DNA of 64,000 nt from Panopea generosa (taxonomy: Eukaryota; Mollusca; Bivalvia; Adapedonta; Hiatellidae): assembly GCA_029582155.1 (NCBI GenBank), contig CM055896.1:29834373-29898372 (forward strand), in the 5' to 3' direction. The position numbers and the translations under genes were made by a program. The notes beneath the pieces were generated by a model, which worked only from the letters and a program-made list of their open reading frames with translations, was not told where the DNA came from and made no database searches. Positions 10,889 to 23,608 of the stretch are shown here, in pieces (position 1 is the stretch's first letter; each line of letters begins with the position of its first letter).

Positions 10889-11515
10889 AATGTATTTAAT
10901 CATAATACAGCTGTGGAGCATGCAGTAATTTATTCAATGGTTATTGCCGGTATTGATACCAATATGATAGTTTCCTTTTCTATCACGCCAATATTTTTTT
11001 AAGCCTGGACCAAAATGAATATGAAAGCTAAATTCAAAATTTAGAAAGTAAAGTTTACAAAGTTATAGCTAGAAAAAGAAGTATGTAAACAGGCCATCTT
11101 TAACAATATGACACATTACCTCTCGTCGGTTTGATACGGAAAAAATACTTTTACCGCGGAAGTTTAAACATTAATCAGAAATTCCGTGATTGTGCATCCG
11201 TTTTTTGCTAACAAAAACTTCCCCATGAAATACAATTGCCAAGTCAGGAGAGTCAGGAAGCATTAGTAATTGAATACAATGGATAAGCAATTGATACTGT
11301 AACAGTTAGTAAGTTCTTCCAGAACGTTGCGTCATGTATTACAATTGAGCGTATACCATAAAGGTAACGTCTACATCAACTTTTCATCATAACTTCCATG
11401 TTCCATTATACTCAATTATGGAAGTGAAATATGACCAGACAATTTGTCAGACAGTTTATTGAAAATAATTAAATGTAAGTAAGAGTACCGCACGGCTCGG
11501 TGCACATGTGAATAA

Positions 11516-11580
11516 CACGGCTAGAGTGCTCCCAAACATGGCTAGAGTGCTCCAAAGCACGGCTAGAGTGCTCCCTAACG
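11516..11580 (+). repeat. 21-bp tandem repeat, three copies
   Basis: Three copies of a unit containing ggctagagtgctcc start at 11516, 11537 and 11558, with two or three changes between them. Confidence 0.85.
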
Positions 11581-13565
11581 TGTAAACAATGCAGAGAGAT
11601 TGTTGTTCAACTCTAACATTGGAGAGTGAAAATCGTACATCAAGACTTCAATATGTCAGTCGATATTCCTTTGGGTATGGTATCTGTTATTGAAAAAAAC
11701 AATTGTAACGTTCAAAGTACGGTGGTTTTAGGGCATTGATTGCGAATGTAATATATATCGTTTCGGTTAAACTCGGTTGTTTATTCGTAAGTGCGTTCGT
11801 GCGTGTGTGAAAATAATTGTAATAAAATAAATATAAACCAATAACATAACAAGTGTTACGTAAATTATACAATATTTAAAGTACCATTTTACATGGCGGG
11901 GTTTTCTTAAACTACTGTTATCAAATGCCACATGTTCTTTTAATATCAAACACTAGCAAAACATGTAAATACAATATAGTGTTATCCCTCTTTTATGTAA
12001 ATAAGTCACCAAATCATGAATATTTCGTATACATGTCTATACTTTCTGTCAGAAACATTTATGTGAAAAATTTGCCAATTACTTACGAAGACTGTCATTC
12101 ATTGTATTCTTTCACCAACAAAACTGAATTTGCCATACATAACATACAATGTGTTGAAATATTGTTAAACCTCTTAAAAAAATTATACAGATTTATTCAT
12201 ACTGATTTTGTACAAAAGGCACATAGTAAGCTTATCAGATCACCCAGTATCTGTCGGCAGTCGTCTATCGTCGGTTAACGTTTGCCACTATCAATTTATT
12301 CTCGTAATTAGCTTCATAGATTTTACAAAATTTGGTATGGAACATTCTTATGTAAAGCTCTCTCATAATCGTTCTAGTCCATAGGGTTAAGTTTGACCCC
12401 GATTCAGGGGGTAATAAATTAAATGAAAAAATAGTCTGCAAATCTACAAAGCATGGATTATATTCTCGCATAAATATTCAATGCATGACCCTATGGATAA
12501 AAATAATCCCACTCCGGGCACTTGACAGTTTAATATACTATATTATCTGAAATTGCGATGCTTTAAGCTTTCATATATTGCTTGTACTGAGTATCACCTT
12601 ATAATATACTCTCGAAATTGTTGAAGCCATAATCCTGGGTCTAATTGGTCCCTATATATTTGACAAAGGTTAATTGTAAATTTAGAAATATTTTTGTAAA
12701 GTTCCATCAGCAAAATCTGTTCATATTTGGTATAAATGTTCCCTGCAGATGTTTCAAATGTATTCAAAGGAATGGAATTAGAGTTCATTGTGGTCCAGTA
12801 AGGGTAATTTGGTTTTCACATAGTAATGCTACGGGAAAACTCTATATTTGTCATCTAATTTAGGACTTATTTTAGATATCTCAGATATGGAGCATTGTTA
12901 GTAACAAATGTTGATACTTGGTCCTTTGCAGGGAATTTAACACAGATAATGGGTCAAAAGAGGGTAACATTAAATTAATGTGAAATTTAAAAATCCTTTA
13001 TGAAATTGAGACGTCAACTGTGTGCATATTTGATTAAAATAATCCCTATCAATAGGGGTTCCAAGTTTGGTCATATGCAGGGACTAAGATCCAATGATGT
13101 CTAGTAATTAGACTTTGTTTATTTCTTAGGAATACTCATGTACTATGGGAAAACAGGGAAAAAATCAACTATTTTAGAATTTATTTTATTCAACATTTGA
13201 TATATTGATGACATACATGTAAGAGCCCACGTGTACCATTTAGAGCATTTTATATATTCGATATCCAAACCGGATTATGTCGGCAAGGCGGATCTGTCAG
13301 CTGCTGAAGTTCCGGTTCACGTGCATATATTTGTATCATGGTAAAACTATAGCAAAACAATGCTGCTGTATATATGGAGCCCAGTATGTACTGCTTAAAG
13401 AGTGACTTCTTTGGTTCAGCCGTTTTTATTCAGAGTTTCATTTTGTGTTTTTTTCTAATTTGAACAAGCGAATCTGAAACAGTTTGCAGACAATGCGGAC
13501 CATTCAACAGCTCATGCCGTGTGCATAGAAATAGGTAAACTTGATATTATGATTGCATTTCACAG
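11581..13565. other. Non-coding, unique to left contig
   Basis: AT-rich sequence beyond the end of the inverted copy. A segment at about 12880-13110 (repeated mention of tttgcaggga/tatgcaggga contexts) looks like an old repeat but no family is recognised. Frames such as 11925-12278 are low in protein character. A short cysteine-containing stretch near 13480-13530 may be an EGF remnant but is too short to claim. Confidence 0.4.
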
Positions 13566-13724
13566 ACGCCGCGTGTGCAGAAGATGCCAATGGACTGAAG
13601 AAGTTCGGGCCCTGGTGCAAATATATGTGTCATTGCAATGACACCACAGAACAATGTGACGATGTAGATGGAACTTGTACGTCCGGCTGTAAAAATGCAT
13701 GGATGGGACCCGGATGTCAATACA
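13566..13724 (+). CDS. EGF-like exon (gene C candidate)
   Basis: After acceptor ttcacag the exon encodes an EGF-like module with eight cysteines: DAACAEDANG, WCKYMCHCND, QCDDVDGTCTSGCKN and WMGPGCQY. The C-x-C, GTC.SGC and GW/MGPGC pattern is that of MEGF10/11 and scavenger receptor F repeats. It opens in phase 1 like every EGF exon in the array, and a GT follows at 13725. It is clearly diverged from the EGF exons of genes A and B. It lies between the gene C signal exon and the F5/8C-like exons. An EGF module before the lectin module would be an unusual order, so it may belong to a separate gene. Confidence 0.65.
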
Positions 13725-15510
13725 GTTTGTATTATACATTGTTATACGTCTATTGCAAGCTTATATGTATTCTATGTTCTATTCAACAATGTTCGATTTT
13801 TAAATAACACTTAGTATAATCGTTTTACATTCTATGTGGTCATGTTGTTGTTTTTAACATTATATATCACATGTATTAATTGATGATATATACGAAATTG
13901 AAATAATTTGTTCAGGAGTGTGTCTTAGCTTTAGTAATATTTCTCATAAAGGTGTTATAGAGGTGATATTTGTAAAGATAGTATGAACAGTATGCATGCA
14001 ACCTAGAGAGAGATATCACATTGAAGGATCAGGTTTTTCGGTTGTGAATTCGCTCCATATCTCCATGCAATTGCACAGGATGTAAACATGTTTAATTTGG
14101 ATTTGTATATTTGTATAAAGTCGCAAAGAAATAATTTCTTGACAGAATCAATTAAGTACATTTTTTTAAACTGTAATCACCAGTCATCTTTGTCTTAGCT
14201 CAATGTGACGTTCATCTCATGACAGCACTTGTTCTCATGTCCTCATTTATTGTAAAAATTCCGGTATATTGGCGCTTAAGTTTTTTTCAAAGTGTATGTT
14301 CTGTACACTATCAACAGCATGCAACCGTTTTTGTGGGGCCATTATGGTTAGGGGCTGTTTTGACTGAACTTCCCAGTGATAAATCTAAAAATAAAAGTTT
14401 TTATTGGTGATACATTTATTTAATGTGCGGAAGATGACGATGAATGTAAAATTTAGGATAATATAATCAATTTACTTAATAAATATTATTATCGACAATA
14501 ACGTTACTACTTATTTCGTTAAATCGAAAATGAAATGTTTTAGTTATTTAATATTGAAATGTATTAATTCAATGTTTAAGTAACCAGCAACTAAAGTATT
14601 TACCGGTGATATATTGCTTTTTAAATGAATTTGTTACCGTCTTCATAATAGTTATAGTCACATCAGTCTCTAAACGATTCCATGTGAGTCAATGATTTTC
14701 ATAGTTTTATCAAAATAGTACTTAATATGTATTTCAGGCTTTGACGTTTTATATTCATGTTATACAGTTGTTGTTAGAAAGTCTCGCTATATGCAAATAT
14801 GATTGTAAATTGTAAATTTTGATCGTCGTTATTGCTATTTTGTCTGAATGAGCTATCTTCTTAATGCAAAGAAATTATTATTATTATTATTGAATTATTG
14901 CTTTTAAATGAATTTAACGCCGTCATATTTGGTATATATTAATAATAATGATTAATGTACGTTTTGCATAGATTATAAAATAATTCTATTTTTTAGACAT
15001 TTATAACGATGATATACTGCATTAAAATGTGGTGATATGTTGTTATTCTTAAATACACAATGACAGTAAATGATTACTGAATTAACATAATACATCCAGT
15101 ATTAGCGTAAATACATGTAAGACCTATATATATATATCCGTAACTTTATTGAGAGGATTGTCTTTTTCGGTAATACCAGAAAATATGCGTGGTCGTTGTT
15201 CATGCGCACACTTTTAATACAATAAATAAATAAACAAATATTGCATTTTCTGGAGGAAAACATTATATGGAGGCATACATCTACGTAATCAAACACATCT
15301 ACTGAAATATTAAATTTAAAATTTGATACTTTCGGGATACGCAACTTTTCATTAACGAAGTTTGGAACATCGAGTTAGCACGCACACATAATCTCCATAC
15401 GGTCATATTATGTTAATTAATTACCAGACTTATTTTATGAACAGAACAGAACAGAACATTATTTTATTTTGGCTTAAGCATTACAAAAGCTTTTCGACCA
15501 TTTATGTAAA
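13725..15510. other. Non-coding, nothing convincing
   Basis: AT-rich sequence. A stretch at 14200-14370 has scattered cysteine codons on the plus strand (for example in the frame 14219-14410) but does not reproduce an EGF pattern. A short aacag run precedes the 48-bp duplication at 15511. Confidence 0.4.
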
Positions 15511-15603
15511 TGTATTGTAAACGTTAATGCACACAACACCACTTACCTGTATGTCTACTGTATTGTTAACGTTAATTCACACAACATCACTTACCTGTAT
15601 TTC
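15511..15603. repeat. 48-bp tandem duplication
   Basis: The unit starting tgtattgtaaacgttaatgc at 15511 recurs at 15559 with a few changes, both followed by cacttacctgtat. Confidence 0.8.
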
Positions 15604-15819
15604 TATGCGGCGTGACACCGATTTACACTCTGAGTAACGCCGCGAACTGACTCGTCGACAATATTTTCAACACGCAGAGCGAAAACGCATGCAATATCTT
15701 TTCCGTACCATGAAAATAAAAGAAAGATGTTATGCGTTGAGCGTACAGAACACCTAATTAAATGCCGACATATCATATATAACGTCAATTTAATTACTTT
15801 CGATTATTTATCACTACAG

Positions 15820-16024
15820 GAGATATTGCATTTGGCGAATATAGCTGGCAAAACGATAATTTAGATGGAACGACAAAAACTTATTCTTCTTTGGCTAACG
15901 ATGGCATTATATCAACGTGTAGCAGAACAAATGCAGCAAGTAACAAACCACTGGTGGAGACTCCGGCTATCTCGGAACGAAAGTATCATGGGACTTGTTC
16001 TTATCACAGAAACTGACAAATTAA
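15820..16024 (+). pseudogene. F5/8C-like N-half exon with frameshift (gene C candidate)
   Basis: After acceptor tacag the exon reads DIAFGEYSWQNDN, then KTYSSLANDGIISTCSRTNA in one frame, typical of the first half of a fucolectin/F5-8C module. The conserved second part NHWWRLRLSRNE and GLVLITETD lies in a neighbouring frame. The switch falls near 15935-15955, so one base has been lost or gained. This means either a pseudogene or a sequence error in this contig, and it cannot be checked against the other copy, which ends before here. A GT donor candidate lies at 16025. It is on the same strand and in the same phase as the C-half exon at 17551. Confidence 0.6.
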
Positions 16025-17550
16025 GTAAAGTCATTTTATATTATTTTTCTAAACAAATTATTTTAGGCAGGGGTTTTCAAACTTAAATTCATGTGTATGA
16101 GTAACAAAGGAAATATATTTGATGCTTTTAGCTACATTTAATATGTGTGTTACATTAACAAGTAGTATCATACAAGAGATTGTATATATCACAATAGTAT
16201 CCTCCATTGGTTGACCGAATATCACATGATCATATTTGACATAACGATGAATTCAAAATAGCAACCCGACTTGATATGTATAAAATATAGTTTTAACTAC
16301 GGTTATATTGTATTTAATATGATGCAGAGTGTCTGAATTAGGATTCGTAGTTCGGTCCGATAGCCTATCAAAACACATCGCTCAGTGCTATTTCTGTCTA
16401 AGAAGCAAACTAGAGAGCGGTTCCATTATGCTCTGAGGTCGAGCTAAAATAAATTAGCATCCATAATCATCAAATCATATCTGCAATGTAGCAATGATAA
16501 AATGCAAGTTGGCTTAGTGATAGATCAAAGTGTGGCAAAGGCTTACTTTCACATATAAATAAGCACGAGTAAGCGCATATACGTAAACTTACGAATACCA
16601 CCGTGCTTTATATGCATGGCGATTAGCATATATATTAGCACTTGCTCTTGTTATACCTTGAATATAATGCTGGTTTCCTGCTTAAATGATGAAAATAAAC
16701 AAAAAGTTAAAGCTGCTGTTCCATGTACATTGTGTGTGTGGAGAGAAAACGCTGGATATTATTTCTTGAATAAAAATCATCATATCAGTAGATTATATTC
16801 GCTGCATTGAAACTTTGTTTAAGAATAACAATTGCTTTTATATATTCAAATAACTTCGTCACATATATTGTACTTACGGCAGCCCAATGACATTCCAAAC
16901 TGTGTCATCAATCCTTATATTTATAACTCATACAGTCAAAGTCACGAAACATTTTGTTTTATGAAATAATGGCTTATTTTTAAATGTATGGCTTTTAAAA
17001 TATAATTCGAAAACATATACAGAATGTCTTACATGAGTGCTAAGCCTATTTCACTGAATTTATTAAATGGGTTGGGAAAATAAGGTTTACGATGCTCTCC
17101 TGTACATCATATCAGTTTTGTCAACACGTTTGATAAGTTGAACAGCAAATGAGGAGGACAGTAAGGTTCATTTTATCACATAATTCAGGGATATGGTATT
17201 ATTACCAGATATGTCACATATAAGATTCCGTTATTCATCGTATGGCATGTTTCAAAATAACGTTACATTGTATCACCATCAAATCAAAGCTATTTAAATA
17301 ATCGTGCAAGTCGGTGAATAGCTCGGCATTTTACGCTCGAGAGCTATGTTATACGGAGAAGACCGAGCGATGATTCGGTGGTGATATTCAAATCAAGGTT
17401 AATATAACATACACGTATGTCATAGATTTATTACACTTAATATCAGATGCTAAATAGGATCACGTACTGTTGTTTAAGTTTAAATATTTAATACAATCGT
17501 AACTCTTCATATCCATCTACAGTTTAATAATATCTATTATTTGCTTCAAG
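16025..17550. other. Intron between half-domain exons, no gene seen
   Basis: AT-rich, bounded by F5/8C-like half exons on the same strand. No further coding signal. Confidence 0.45.
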
Positions 17551-17772
17551 GTAACTTCAAACTATTTAAAGTAACTGTCGAAGAAGTAGCAAGTCAGAAT
17601 GCTCAAACATCAAATACCAGTCAACTAACGTGTTATACCTATCCTAATATAAATCCTCCCAGTAAAACAATAGAAGTGACGTGTGACCAACCCCTGATGA
17701 ACAACCAAGTTAGGATCACGTTAAATGGCTCTTCTACACAACTTGTCATATGTGATATCAGAGTTTATGGAG
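17551..17772 (+). CDS. F5/8C-like C-half exon (gene C candidate)
   Basis: A 222-base exon (74 codons, phase kept) between acceptor ttcaag and donor GTAAGT. It encodes FKLFKVTVEEVASQ, QLTCYTYPNINPPSKTIEV and ends QLVICDIRVYGG. The ending L-I-C-x-x-x-V-Y-G is the hallmark of molluscan fucolectin/F5-8 type C domains (LTLCEVEVYG-like), a carbohydrate- or lipid-binding beta sandwich. The paralogue at 39378-39599 has the same length and the same borders and about three quarters identity by eye. No signal of decay. Confidence 0.75.
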
Positions 17773-19480
17773 GTAAGTACAGATGATGCCGAGATAAAAT
17801 TCTTACCGATATAATCAGGATCAATACCACATAACATAAGGTATTTTGTTAAAACATCTTGTTAATTGGCAACTGTTTCAAGGTTGTAAAGTGTTAAGGG
17901 TCAATATGTAACCTCTTAAGACGTGTATTCTTAAGTCTATATATTAATATTTGAGTCAAACCAGACTACCAGAAAGAGCAATTGTAGACATTGAATCAAG
18001 GCTATCACTCTAATTGCTATTTTGTATGATGATTAAGATATTCGCGTTTACAATTTAAAACTGTTTATTTTGAGTTTGCCTTTCTAAGAAATATAAGAGC
18101 TTTAGATTCGCTATAATCATGGCATGATATAACATGGCACCCAGATATCTGACAGATGAATTTGGCTGAATAACATTGCATTGCAAGTTATATTTAAACT
18201 ACGCTTTAGTGTCTAGTTTGCCAAGGTGTAGTGAAAAAGTGTTGTCGACCAGCTATTGACTATCAGTTTAAGTTCTTCAGATAAAACATTTGTTCAACTT
18301 AGACGTTACCCTTGCCTGCGATATTTCTTGAACCATCAGGTTATAAAGCCATTTAGTTTTTTATCGAAACTGACATATCAATAACGTATTTTTAGATTAC
18401 CAGGAACAGCTAGCTGTATTAAAGATAACTTAACAGGTACAAGTAATACATGGTATTAATGTGGACATGCATTAATGGATGAGCTGTAACAAAACCACCA
18501 ATGTTTTTATCCCATCGGAAAGTCATGGTCACATGGAATATTATAAAATATAACGATATATCAGAATAGCTGGCACAGGATAGAGGTCTGGACAAAAAAC
18601 AAAATATACTGTCTTAGAATATTGATACCCTACACAACTATAAGTTACTAAAACAACACTTCTTATTACTATAGAATTATACAATACTGACAAAATAAGT
18701 AACGGTCATGACAATTGTCTATATGACAGTTTCTTTAATGCAAAACAAACCTATTAATTTCAATAGACTTAGTTTTCAGTTCAGTAGTATTTTGTGAGGA
18801 ATAAATAAACAATTTCTAATTGCAAAATGGACATTATTTAATTAAAGGTCGTTTGTAAATTTACAAATAAATCCAGATGAAACTGAAGTATGCTTATAAA
18901 TATTTACAGACCAGAACCAGATGGCGTTTATTTCTTAAACACTCTAGAACAATATTGATAAACAACAATTTAAGGGGATGGTTTCATTAATATTCTCGAT
19001 ATTAATAATGACACAAAAAAGGGTAAACACGACACAAACAAAAACAGTAACTCAAATAAAATACAATGAAATATAACTACGAGCTTTGCGCAATTTGGCG
19101 CAAATATACTCTAAATACATAATTCACATGCCATTCAAACCACAAGCTTCCTGTATTCTGTGGACTTAACTTCTTTCTTATATCGGCAAATGTGATCAAC
19201 AATGTTACTAAACGCAATATTCCATGAGGTATCCGGTTATTTGATTATTCTTTGGAGCACAAAGAAATAGATTTTTACGTCAATATTATGGGTTTGGATA
19301 TTTTGAATTAATAACTCTATTCCTTTAGACAATGATTATCAAAATAAAAGTTATAAAAAGTGTTAAAGGTGTCACTGAAAGAAATGCAATCAATACAAAT
19401 TCTTAAACAATATGAGAAATAATTAAAGGTACTAAACGCAATATTACTATCCATTAATGCTGTTTAAAAAAATAAATAAA
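17773..19480. other. Non-coding up to the gap
   Basis: AT-rich sequence up to the N run. No exon recognised; downstream exons of this gene, if any, are not in the window. Confidence 0.5.
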
Positions 19481-19980
19481 NNNNNNNNNNNNNNNNNNNN
19501 NNNNNNNNNNNNNNNNNNNNNNNNNNNNNNNNNNNNNNNNNNNNNNNNNNNNNNNNNNNNNNNNNNNNNNNNNNNNNNNNNNNNNNNNNNNNNNNNNNNN
19601 NNNNNNNNNNNNNNNNNNNNNNNNNNNNNNNNNNNNNNNNNNNNNNNNNNNNNNNNNNNNNNNNNNNNNNNNNNNNNNNNNNNNNNNNNNNNNNNNNNNN
19701 NNNNNNNNNNNNNNNNNNNNNNNNNNNNNNNNNNNNNNNNNNNNNNNNNNNNNNNNNNNNNNNNNNNNNNNNNNNNNNNNNNNNNNNNNNNNNNNNNNNN
19801 NNNNNNNNNNNNNNNNNNNNNNNNNNNNNNNNNNNNNNNNNNNNNNNNNNNNNNNNNNNNNNNNNNNNNNNNNNNNNNNNNNNNNNNNNNNNNNNNNNNN
19901 NNNNNNNNNNNNNNNNNNNNNNNNNNNNNNNNNNNNNNNNNNNNNNNNNNNNNNNNNNNNNNNNNNNNNNNNNNNNNNNN
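19481..19980. other. Assembly gap (500 N)
   Basis: Exactly 500 undetermined bases, a conventional scaffold-gap size, so its length says nothing about real distance. The three apparent reading frames across it are artefacts of translated N. Confidence 0.99.
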
Positions 19981-20281
19981 TCACGGAATTTCTGATTAAT
20001 GTTTAAACTTCCGCGGTAAAAGTATTTTTTCCGTATCAAACCGACGAGAGGTAATGTGTCATATTGTTAAAGATGGCCTGTTTACATACTTCTTTTTCTA
20101 GCTATAACTTTGTAAACTTTACTTTCTAAATTTTGAATTTAGCTTTCATATTCATTTTGGTCCAGGCTTAAAAAAATATTGGCGTGATAGAAAAGGAAAC
20201 TATCATATTGGTATCAATACCGGCAATAACCATTGAATAAATTACTGCATGCTCCACAGCTGTATTATGATTAAATACATT

Positions 20282-20399
20282 TGTTTCTTTTTTTTATGCA
20301 TTTGTAAAGAATGTCGAATCACGCACCAATCAAATACAGTCTAAATGTCAGATTCATGCAAGATTCGACAATCTTTACACATGCATAAAAACAGGAACA
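20282..20399. mobile_element. MITE-like palindrome (right copy)
   Basis: Allele of 10772-10888. A T-run in its first arm is longer here (tttctttttttttatgc), which slightly spoils the pairing. Confidence 0.6.
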
Positions 20400-21485
20400 C
20401 TGAATTTAATCCGTATAATTCCAATCTGGATGATGGTATATAAATTTAATTTGAGACTTCTCAAGTAAATGGAAATTTAAAATATCTGCTGCAAAGTAAC
20501 GCGTAGGAATACATCACTGCTGACTTGGTTGATATTAAATTCACAAGATCTAAAATCCAATATTATCGTAACTGTCATTGTTTACGTTATCTGATAAACT
20601 CTGCAACAGGAGTTGCTTTATTGTAAAATGACGAAATATTTCGATGTGAAAAAAATAAACACCGAATGTTATCTCCCGATTTGGACAAATACAAAATCTA
20701 TAAATCCAGGAAGTGCCCACACGGTATAGACGCCGCTAACGTCATTGTTTAGGTTTTGTCTATACGAATGTTTATATGTGTAACCACTTAAATATGCATT
20801 CACGAATTGATTGAGAATTCGCATTTGGAAAGTTTCAAACGTACAAGGTTTGTGTATTTACATTGTCTCACGATCGTCTGCTTCTGAACTTCAACTACAT
20901 GTTTTTATTCATTTGTATACTGTCGAATAAATTGATATGAGGGATATTTTTGGCAACGACTAGCATTCACGTTCGATAAACCAGAATTGTGTTCAATGGT
21001 ACAAGATATTGTATTGTTACATTTAAATATTAACTTTTTATTACCTACTTCATTGTGTGTCAAAACAGCTTATGTTCTGATTGTGGCACCCTGTTAAAAC
21101 CGATGAACCAAAGAAATCAATATAACAATAAACCGCATAAAATAGCTAGCAACCATATTTGCTGTATTGTACTATCAAAATGAGTGTGGGACCGTTATGC
21201 AAGTCATTTTGCCATTTTGTGCGGTTAGCAAATAACTTATTTTATTGTATTCTGTTCATCTACGAAGTTTGGCAGTTTTTCACACATGTCCAGTACTACA
21301 TCTAAGGTGTGCATTACCTTTCGTAAATTGTTCCTCTGAATATCCAATCCAATACAGTTACCAATCTCTTTCCATACTTTTTTGACAATATACTGCCCAT
21401 AAAAGTCTTATAAAAAGAATTATCCTTGAACATGGAAGTTTCTTTGTTAAAAATCAACCACCAATGACGTCCTGATTTTTTATCG

Positions 21486-21676
21486 GGATAATAAGTGGTT
21501 CTACAGCGACATCTCTCCAAAATACTACAGGTACAGCTTGTTCAGCTGGTTTGTTTGCTGCTCTAAACAACAACCATAGTCAAAGAGAGCCGAGGAGCGT
21601 TTATATTTTTGGAGTGAACAATGGAGATGGTTTCTCTCTGGTGAACATAACCCAAGCAGCAGAAGTCAGCCGTTGA
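21486..21676 (+). pseudogene. Possible TNF-fold C-terminal fragment (right copy)
   Basis: Allele of the fragment at 9495-9684, with the same open frame (GSTATSLQNTTGTACSAG, SVYIFGV, GDGFSLV) and the same TGA at 21674-21676. The frame on the opposite strand (21314-21520) is also open with one residue difference from the left copy. The assignment is tentative. Confidence 0.22.
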
Positions 21677-22368
21677 AAAAAATAGTAATTGTACTATTTC
21701 ATAATATATCTTCACGGAAACTTTCAATCTGCTTTTTCTTTAAAAAAAGAGGTCTAATTGATGTCATTTTCTTTCGTGTATTTTATAAAGTCACGAGCAA
21801 TATCCTTGGTGATTTTAATCTTGACATTCTTATCTGCCATATTAACATAAATACTGATTAGCGATGGATCGTCATTGAATGTCTTTCATGATTCGAGAAA
21901 GCTGGAAATGTGTTAATCCTGTGACTAAGGGCACATTAAAAATGATATTATTCGTACTATGTATTAGGATAATGATGTATTATGAAATCCTTTGGATAAA
22001 AAATATGGAAAAAAACACTTGCATATCTTTCGATTTCCCTATGCTTTGTATAACGGTGAAACGGAGAATAGCAAAACCAAATGTTACTTTTGCCTTTGGG
22101 TCCTGAGGTAACATGATTGGACTTTAACTCACATGTTTCATTATTGCAATACAAAAAGTTATATTCAGTGTCATATTTTCAATTGGGTTTCCTTTAAACA
22201 GATAAAGTGTTGAAACAATGAAAATAAAATGTTTAAGTTGTCTAACACTAAATATCATACACTGTCATTTCAATAATATTTGATTCAACGTATTATGACA
22301 ACGAAGACACAGAGCTGATTGATCATCAAATGTTCAAAGCGTATATTATACTTCCCTTTACAACAGAA

Positions 22369-22404
22369 GACCTCCTTGGCCTAGTGGTCTAAGGCACAGC
22401 TACC
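22369..22404 (+). repeat. tRNA-like A-box fragment (right copy)
   Basis: Allele of 8769-8802; contains GGCCTAGTGGTCTAAGGC without a B-box partner. Confidence 0.4.
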
Positions 22405-22537
22405 TAATGTTCACTTACCTCTCACCGCTGTGTTAGTAGTGCATACAATGGATACACAGTCTATAGATACACCATGTCTATTAGATTGGTACACACTGTT
22501 TTAAAATGTAAAACGTTGAATATAAAACTATACTTAC

Positions 22538-22610
22538 GTGTATATTGAAACAGAACACCCAATGCAAATATGCAATGCAATGTGGAAATAAAAACCTGTT
22601 TTTCATGCAT
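22538..22610 (-). CDS. Gene C first exon, signal peptide (right copy)
   Basis: Allele of 8561-8633: ATG at 22610, same hydrophobic N-terminus, and the same GTAAGT donor after 22538. Because the contig ends at 19981, the rest of gene C is present only on the left contig. Confidence 0.5.
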
Positions 22611-23380
22611 ACTGTATTTTATATATGCAAGCTTCCTTCGATTTTACACATTTAGCAATCCCCTTACATAAGCACATAGGCTATATTGTAACCGATACTT
22701 CTACACCGAAACAGGAAGTTAAGTGACTAGATTATAGCCCAGTCAACAATGGAGAGACCACTTGTGTAATATGTTTTTAAACTATTAGTAATAGTATTCT
22801 TGTCATGTTATAAAATATCATATATTCATAAATATATATATATAATGACGAAACTCTATTTAAACTTTAAGCCAATAAAATGTCTTTATACAAATATTTA
22901 TTCAAATATTGTTATATGATAATATTATGTTAATTGGCTCATCGACTAAGGGTTAGTGAAATTTAAAGATATTATAGTATGCTTCAAAACTGTGCATGTT
23001 TATAGTAATACTATAGATGAAAGAATAGAACATAAGACGAATAATTTTAAATTACAACATTTATGATGAAGAAGTAGAAACAGATATTTTATAATTATAT
23101 TTGTATTAGTACGGTACCCACAGGTGGTCCAGTGTAATTATATGATACAAGTATAGTGTTCCATTTATACATGTTATTGCAGCTGTTCAGATTTGATGTC
23201 TTCATTTTCTTGATGCTGTGTTAATCACATGTCAGATTGTATATAGCATGTACTCATGCAATAAAGGCAGAAATATAGACATATTTAGCACGAATGTATA
23301 TGTATCAATGTCCTACAGTAGATAGAGTCTGTTGTTGTTATTGGTTGTTTATGTCAGATGTTACTGAAGTATTTGATACC

Positions 23381-23608
23381 TCATGAATCGGTGTCACTTT
23401 CCTCATCTTCCAAGTAACACTCTCTTAATCTTGTGCTGCGTTTTCGATTATCTTCCTGTGTTGCGTTTTCGTACCTTTTGAGTGTTTTTAGTATTATGTG
23501 TTGTGAAAAACTTCCATAAAGAATCTGAGTATAATCATCTTCTTTCCACAAGTATAACTGGATATACAATACATTACCTTGAAATGTGTTGAGATGTAGT
23601 TGAATCAT
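23381..23608 (-). CDS. Conserved 75-codon ORF, unknown (right copy)
   Basis: Allele of 7565-7792 with one residue change (I to R). Same acidic C-terminus and stop. Confidence 0.3.
   Translation of the reverse strand: MIQLHLNTFQGNVLYIQLYLWKEDDYTQILYGSFSQHIILKTLKRYENATQEDNRKRSTRLRECYLEDEESDTDS

Larger units (their letters stand above)
119..11189 (+). repeat. Left arm of 11 kb inverted duplication (probable allelic copy)
   Basis: The whole stretch matches the reverse complement of 19981-31025, with scattered substitutions and small indels (about 2 % by eye). It contains the transmembrane and tail exons of gene A, a LINE fragment, a decayed F5/8C-like exon, the signal-peptide exon of gene C and a MITE-like palindrome, and each has a counterpart in the other arm. 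Homology stops at 11189 only because the other copy stops at the N gap. This is seen directly. The interpretation as two haplotypes in opposite orientation is inference. Confidence 0.95.

Noticed and set aside
14219..14410. EGF-like exon
   Set aside because: Cysteines do not fall in the EGF order in any single frame and no good splice acceptor is in phase.
19454..20039. Three long ORFs of 176-191 codons
   Set aside because: They consist of translated N from the assembly gap.
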